Below, one piece after another: positions 5,049 through 7,001 of a stretch of DNA of 7,001 bases (positions are counted from its first letter, which is position 1; every line of letters begins with the position of its first letter). The position numbers and the translations under genes were made by a program. The notes beneath the pieces were generated by a model. The model was not told the origin of the DNA. It worked only from the letters and a program-made list of their open reading frames with translations, and made no database searches. The DNA lies in contig VGOX01000113.1 in the NCBI GenBank assembly GCA_016875755.1, positions 1-7,001 of the forward strand, written 5' to 3'. Source of the DNA: Chloroflexota bacterium (GTDB lineage: Bacteria > Chloroflexota > Anaerolineae > Anaerolineales > Villigracilaceae).

Positions 5049-6995
5049 GTGAATAAAAAGCTATACCAATTACTGAGTTTTGTTGCAGTGCTTGCACTTG
5101 CCCTGGGAGGTACGGGCAGGGTATTCGCGTCTTCGGCACAAAATCAGATTACCGCAGCCCAAACGTGGACTGTGACCAAAAGTTACATCGTGGACAAAGG
5201 CAATATCGGCGGAAAGGGCTGTAACGATACCTGGCCAGGCACTTTGTCGCAGCCGCTTTGTACAGTCAATGCAGGGTTGGCACTTGCACAGCCCGGCGAA
5301 GGTGTCTTCATGAGAGCTGCCACCTACCCGAGTTTCATCGTGACGCGTTCCGGCACGAGTTCAGCCTATATCACCATCTCTTCCTACAATGGAGAGAAGG
5401 CCATCATCAGCGGCGGTAGTGACGCCGTTCAACTCAAGGGTGTTTCCTACATACGCATCTCCGGGTTGGAGGTAACAGGTGCAACTGGCAGCTACGGCGA
5501 CGGAATTCGGGTAACCCAATCGTCCGGCAAGTTCCCCTACTACAATATCATCGAGAATAATCTTGTACATGATAATACCGGCAGCAACACCGTCGGTATC
5601 CTGATCGAAAATGGATCCTACAATAAGGTCGTGAACAACAAGGTCTACAATAATTATCTGAGCGGCATTCAGGTGATCTCCCACACGTCAGTCAGCCCCA
5701 GCGGAATCACGGGCAACGAAGTGACCGGGAACGAGTCGTACAACAATACGTTGGGCGGCGGAAACTCGGATGGCATCAAACTGGAAGGCGCAGGGACAAA
5801 TAATACACTGGTCGCGAACAACATCGTCCACGGCAATGCAGATGATGGCATCGACACATGGAACTCCCCGAACAATATCATTGTCGGCAATATTGTCTAT
5901 GGGCAAACCGGTTCCGGTGACGGCAATGGATTCAAACTGGGCGGCGGCGGCACGGGCGGATACAACATTGTGAAGCAGAATATCGCCTATGGCAACAAGC
6001 GCAACGGTTTCGATTCCAATGGAACAGGCGGCAACCGTTTTTACAACAACATAGCCTACAACAACACGAATTTTGGTTTTGAAGACGGCTGGAAAGATGC
6101 TCCCTGCACGCCTGCCACCTGCCAGCAAACCTTCATCAACAACATTGGATACAACAACGTGCGCGGCAACTTCTCAGCCAGCGCGTACACAACTGTATCG
6201 CATAACAACTTATGGTATTCTGATGGCGGCTCTGCCAAAGTGTTTTACAACTATTCCCTCCACACAACCCTGTCTTCGTTCTATTCGGCATCCGGCAATC
6301 GGCTGGATAACCCGTCTGGTGGCGAGCAGGCATCAGTGCAGGCTGACCCGAAATTCCTCAACGTAACGGGCGGGGTATTCACCGTCCAATCTTCATCCCC
6401 TGCCATAGACAGCGGCGACCCAACCAACCCCGGCGGGCTGATGGTCATCAATCGTGGAGATATCGGCGCCTTTGAAAGCGAATCGACAGTTGCTCCTACG
6501 CAGGTGGTTGTGACGCAGACACCCATCGCCTCATCCACACCGACAGTTGCTCCTGTTTCTGCGACAGCCACCCCCACTGAAATCGTGCCGACCACCACCC
6601 CAGAGGTGACGCATCAGGTAGCAACGGAAACCATCTTCGACGACACACACGGCGCCTTTGTTTATTCGGCAGGCTGGCTGCATGAGATCAACCTGCAAGC
6701 CTTCAACGGATCTTATAAAAAGAGCACCACCAAGCTGGCTTCGATAGATTTCGCATTCACCGGCGAATCGTTCAGTATCATCTATACAAGCGGACCAGAA
6801 TTCCAAAACGTGGTGGTGTACGTGGATGGTGTGAAAGTGGGCACGATCAATCAGAACTCACCGCAGTATCAATACCAATACCAACAGCGTTGGGATTACC
6901 CCGGGCAACTATCGCCCGGCGAGCATACGCTAAAGATGGTCATCCGCAACAAAAATAATTCCTTCGGCTCTCTGGACATGGTGATCGTTCGCTAG
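5049..6995 (+). CDS. Secreted PL9-type pectate lyase with C-terminal beta-sandwich module
   Basis: A 648-aa exported protein. Residues 1 to about 28 are a signal peptide (KK, hydrophobic core, VFAS). Residues 40-475 form a right-handed parallel beta-helix with Asn-rich coils (NNLVHDN, NNKVYNN, NNIVHGN, NNIAYNN). The core matches family-9 polysaccharide lyases: D241, D265, D266 and D269 (NSDG, then DDGIDTW) correspond in spacing to the calcium ligands of Dickeya Pel9A (Asp209, 233, 234, 237). K296 in DGNGFKLGGG matches its catalytic lysine. Such enzymes cut polygalacturonate by calcium-assisted beta-elimination. A Thr/Pro linker (about 478-520) leads to a beta-sandwich (525-648; VVVYVDG, GEHTLKMVIR) of a type frequent in Anaerolineae secreted enzymes, perhaps carbohydrate-binding. 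The start is GTG 5049, with AAAGGAG 7 nt upstream. The stop is TAG. No cell-wall anchor is seen, so release or loose surface attachment is likely. Expression is probably under the upstream riboswitch. Another uronate-containing polymer is a possible substrate. Confidence 0.88.
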   Translation: MNKKLYQLLSFVAVLALALGGTGRVFASSAQNQITAAQTWTVTKSYIVDKGNIGGKGCNDTWPGTLSQPLCTVNAGLALAQPGEGVFMRAATYPSFIVTRSGTSSAYITISSYNGEKAIISGGSDAVQLKGVSYIRISGLEVTGATGSYGDGIRVTQSSGKFPYYNIIENNLVHDNTGSNTVGILIENGSYNKVVNNKVYNNYLSGIQVISHTSVSPSGITGNEVTGNESYNNTLGGGNSDGIKLEGAGTNNTLVANNIVHGNADDGIDTWNSPNNIIVGNIVYGQTGSGDGNGFKLGGGGTGGYNIVKQNIAYGNKRNGFDSNGTGGNRFYNNIAYNNTNFGFEDGWKDAPCTPATCQQTFINNIGYNNVRGNFSASAYTTVSHNNLWYSDGGSAKVFYNYSLHTTLSSFYSASGNRLDNPSGGEQASVQADPKFLNVTGGVFTVQSSSPAIDSGDPTNPGGLMVINRGDIGAFESESTVAPTQVVVTQTPIASSTPTVAPVSATATPTEIVPTTTPEVTHQVATETIFDDTHGAFVYSAGWLHEINLQAFNGSYKKSTTKLASIDFAFTGESFSIIYTSGPEFQNVVVYVDGVKVGTINQNSPQYQYQYQQRWDYPGQLSPGEHTLKMVIRNKNNSFGSLDMVIVR

Positions 6996-7001
6996 CCAAA
7001 A

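Noticed and set aside
5361..6128. Minus-strand frames within the lyase gene
   Set aside because: They are shadows of the Asn-rich repeat coding strand, without start signals.

Overview
The window most likely comes from a Chloroflexota bacterium of the Anaerolineae type. This is inferred from protein style, not from a marker gene. The short DUF3417-type glucan phosphorylase, the lipoprotein with a Pro/Glu/Thr-rich tether, the secreted enzyme with a Thr/Pro linker, and the C-terminal beta-sandwich ending in a 'VYVDG...GEHTLKMVI' pattern are all common there. Genes are moderately GC-rich and are separated by unusually long, AT-rich spacers full of dyad symmetry.

Layout: (1) 166-2301, minus: alpha-glucan phosphorylase GlgP, complete. 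A 7-bp-periodic palindrome lies just past its stop and a 9+9 bp inverted repeat lies upstream of its start. (2) 2302-2635: regulatory spacer with two perfect inverted repeats and a promoter flanked by a 12-bp direct repeat. (3) 2636-3613, plus: a lipoprotein with two tandem fasciclin (FAS1) domains, broken by one in-frame TAG at 2948-2950 while the rest of the frame stays intact. (4) 3654-3736: hairpins between convergent genes. (5) 3732-4148 and 4213-4374, minus: a conserved 138-aa protein (IWIDH / GPGEAK family) and a 53-aa two-helix membrane protein. Each is preceded by the same GCGTATACT promoter box at nearly the same distance. (6) 4514-4550: a strong plus-strand terminator with no gene in front of it. 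(7) 4551-4897: AT-rich non-coding leader region. (8) 4898-5032: a cyclic-di-GMP-I (GEMM) type riboswitch followed by a terminator hairpin. (9) 5049-6995, plus: a secreted family-9 (PL9) pectate lyase-like beta-helix enzyme with the calcium-ligand and catalytic-lysine positions preserved and a C-terminal beta-sandwich module.

The genes do not form one operon. The main functional story is at the right end: a second-messenger riboswitch appears to control transcription into a secreted pectin-degrading enzyme through a terminator. The aptamer's 3' strand repeats 7 nt of the terminator's 3' arm, so the two would compete for the same partner. That suggests cyclic-di-GMP lowers expression, so pectin attack would be tied to the low-cyclic-di-GMP state. 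The broken fasciclin gene and the paired GCGTATACT promoters are the other two points most worth checking.
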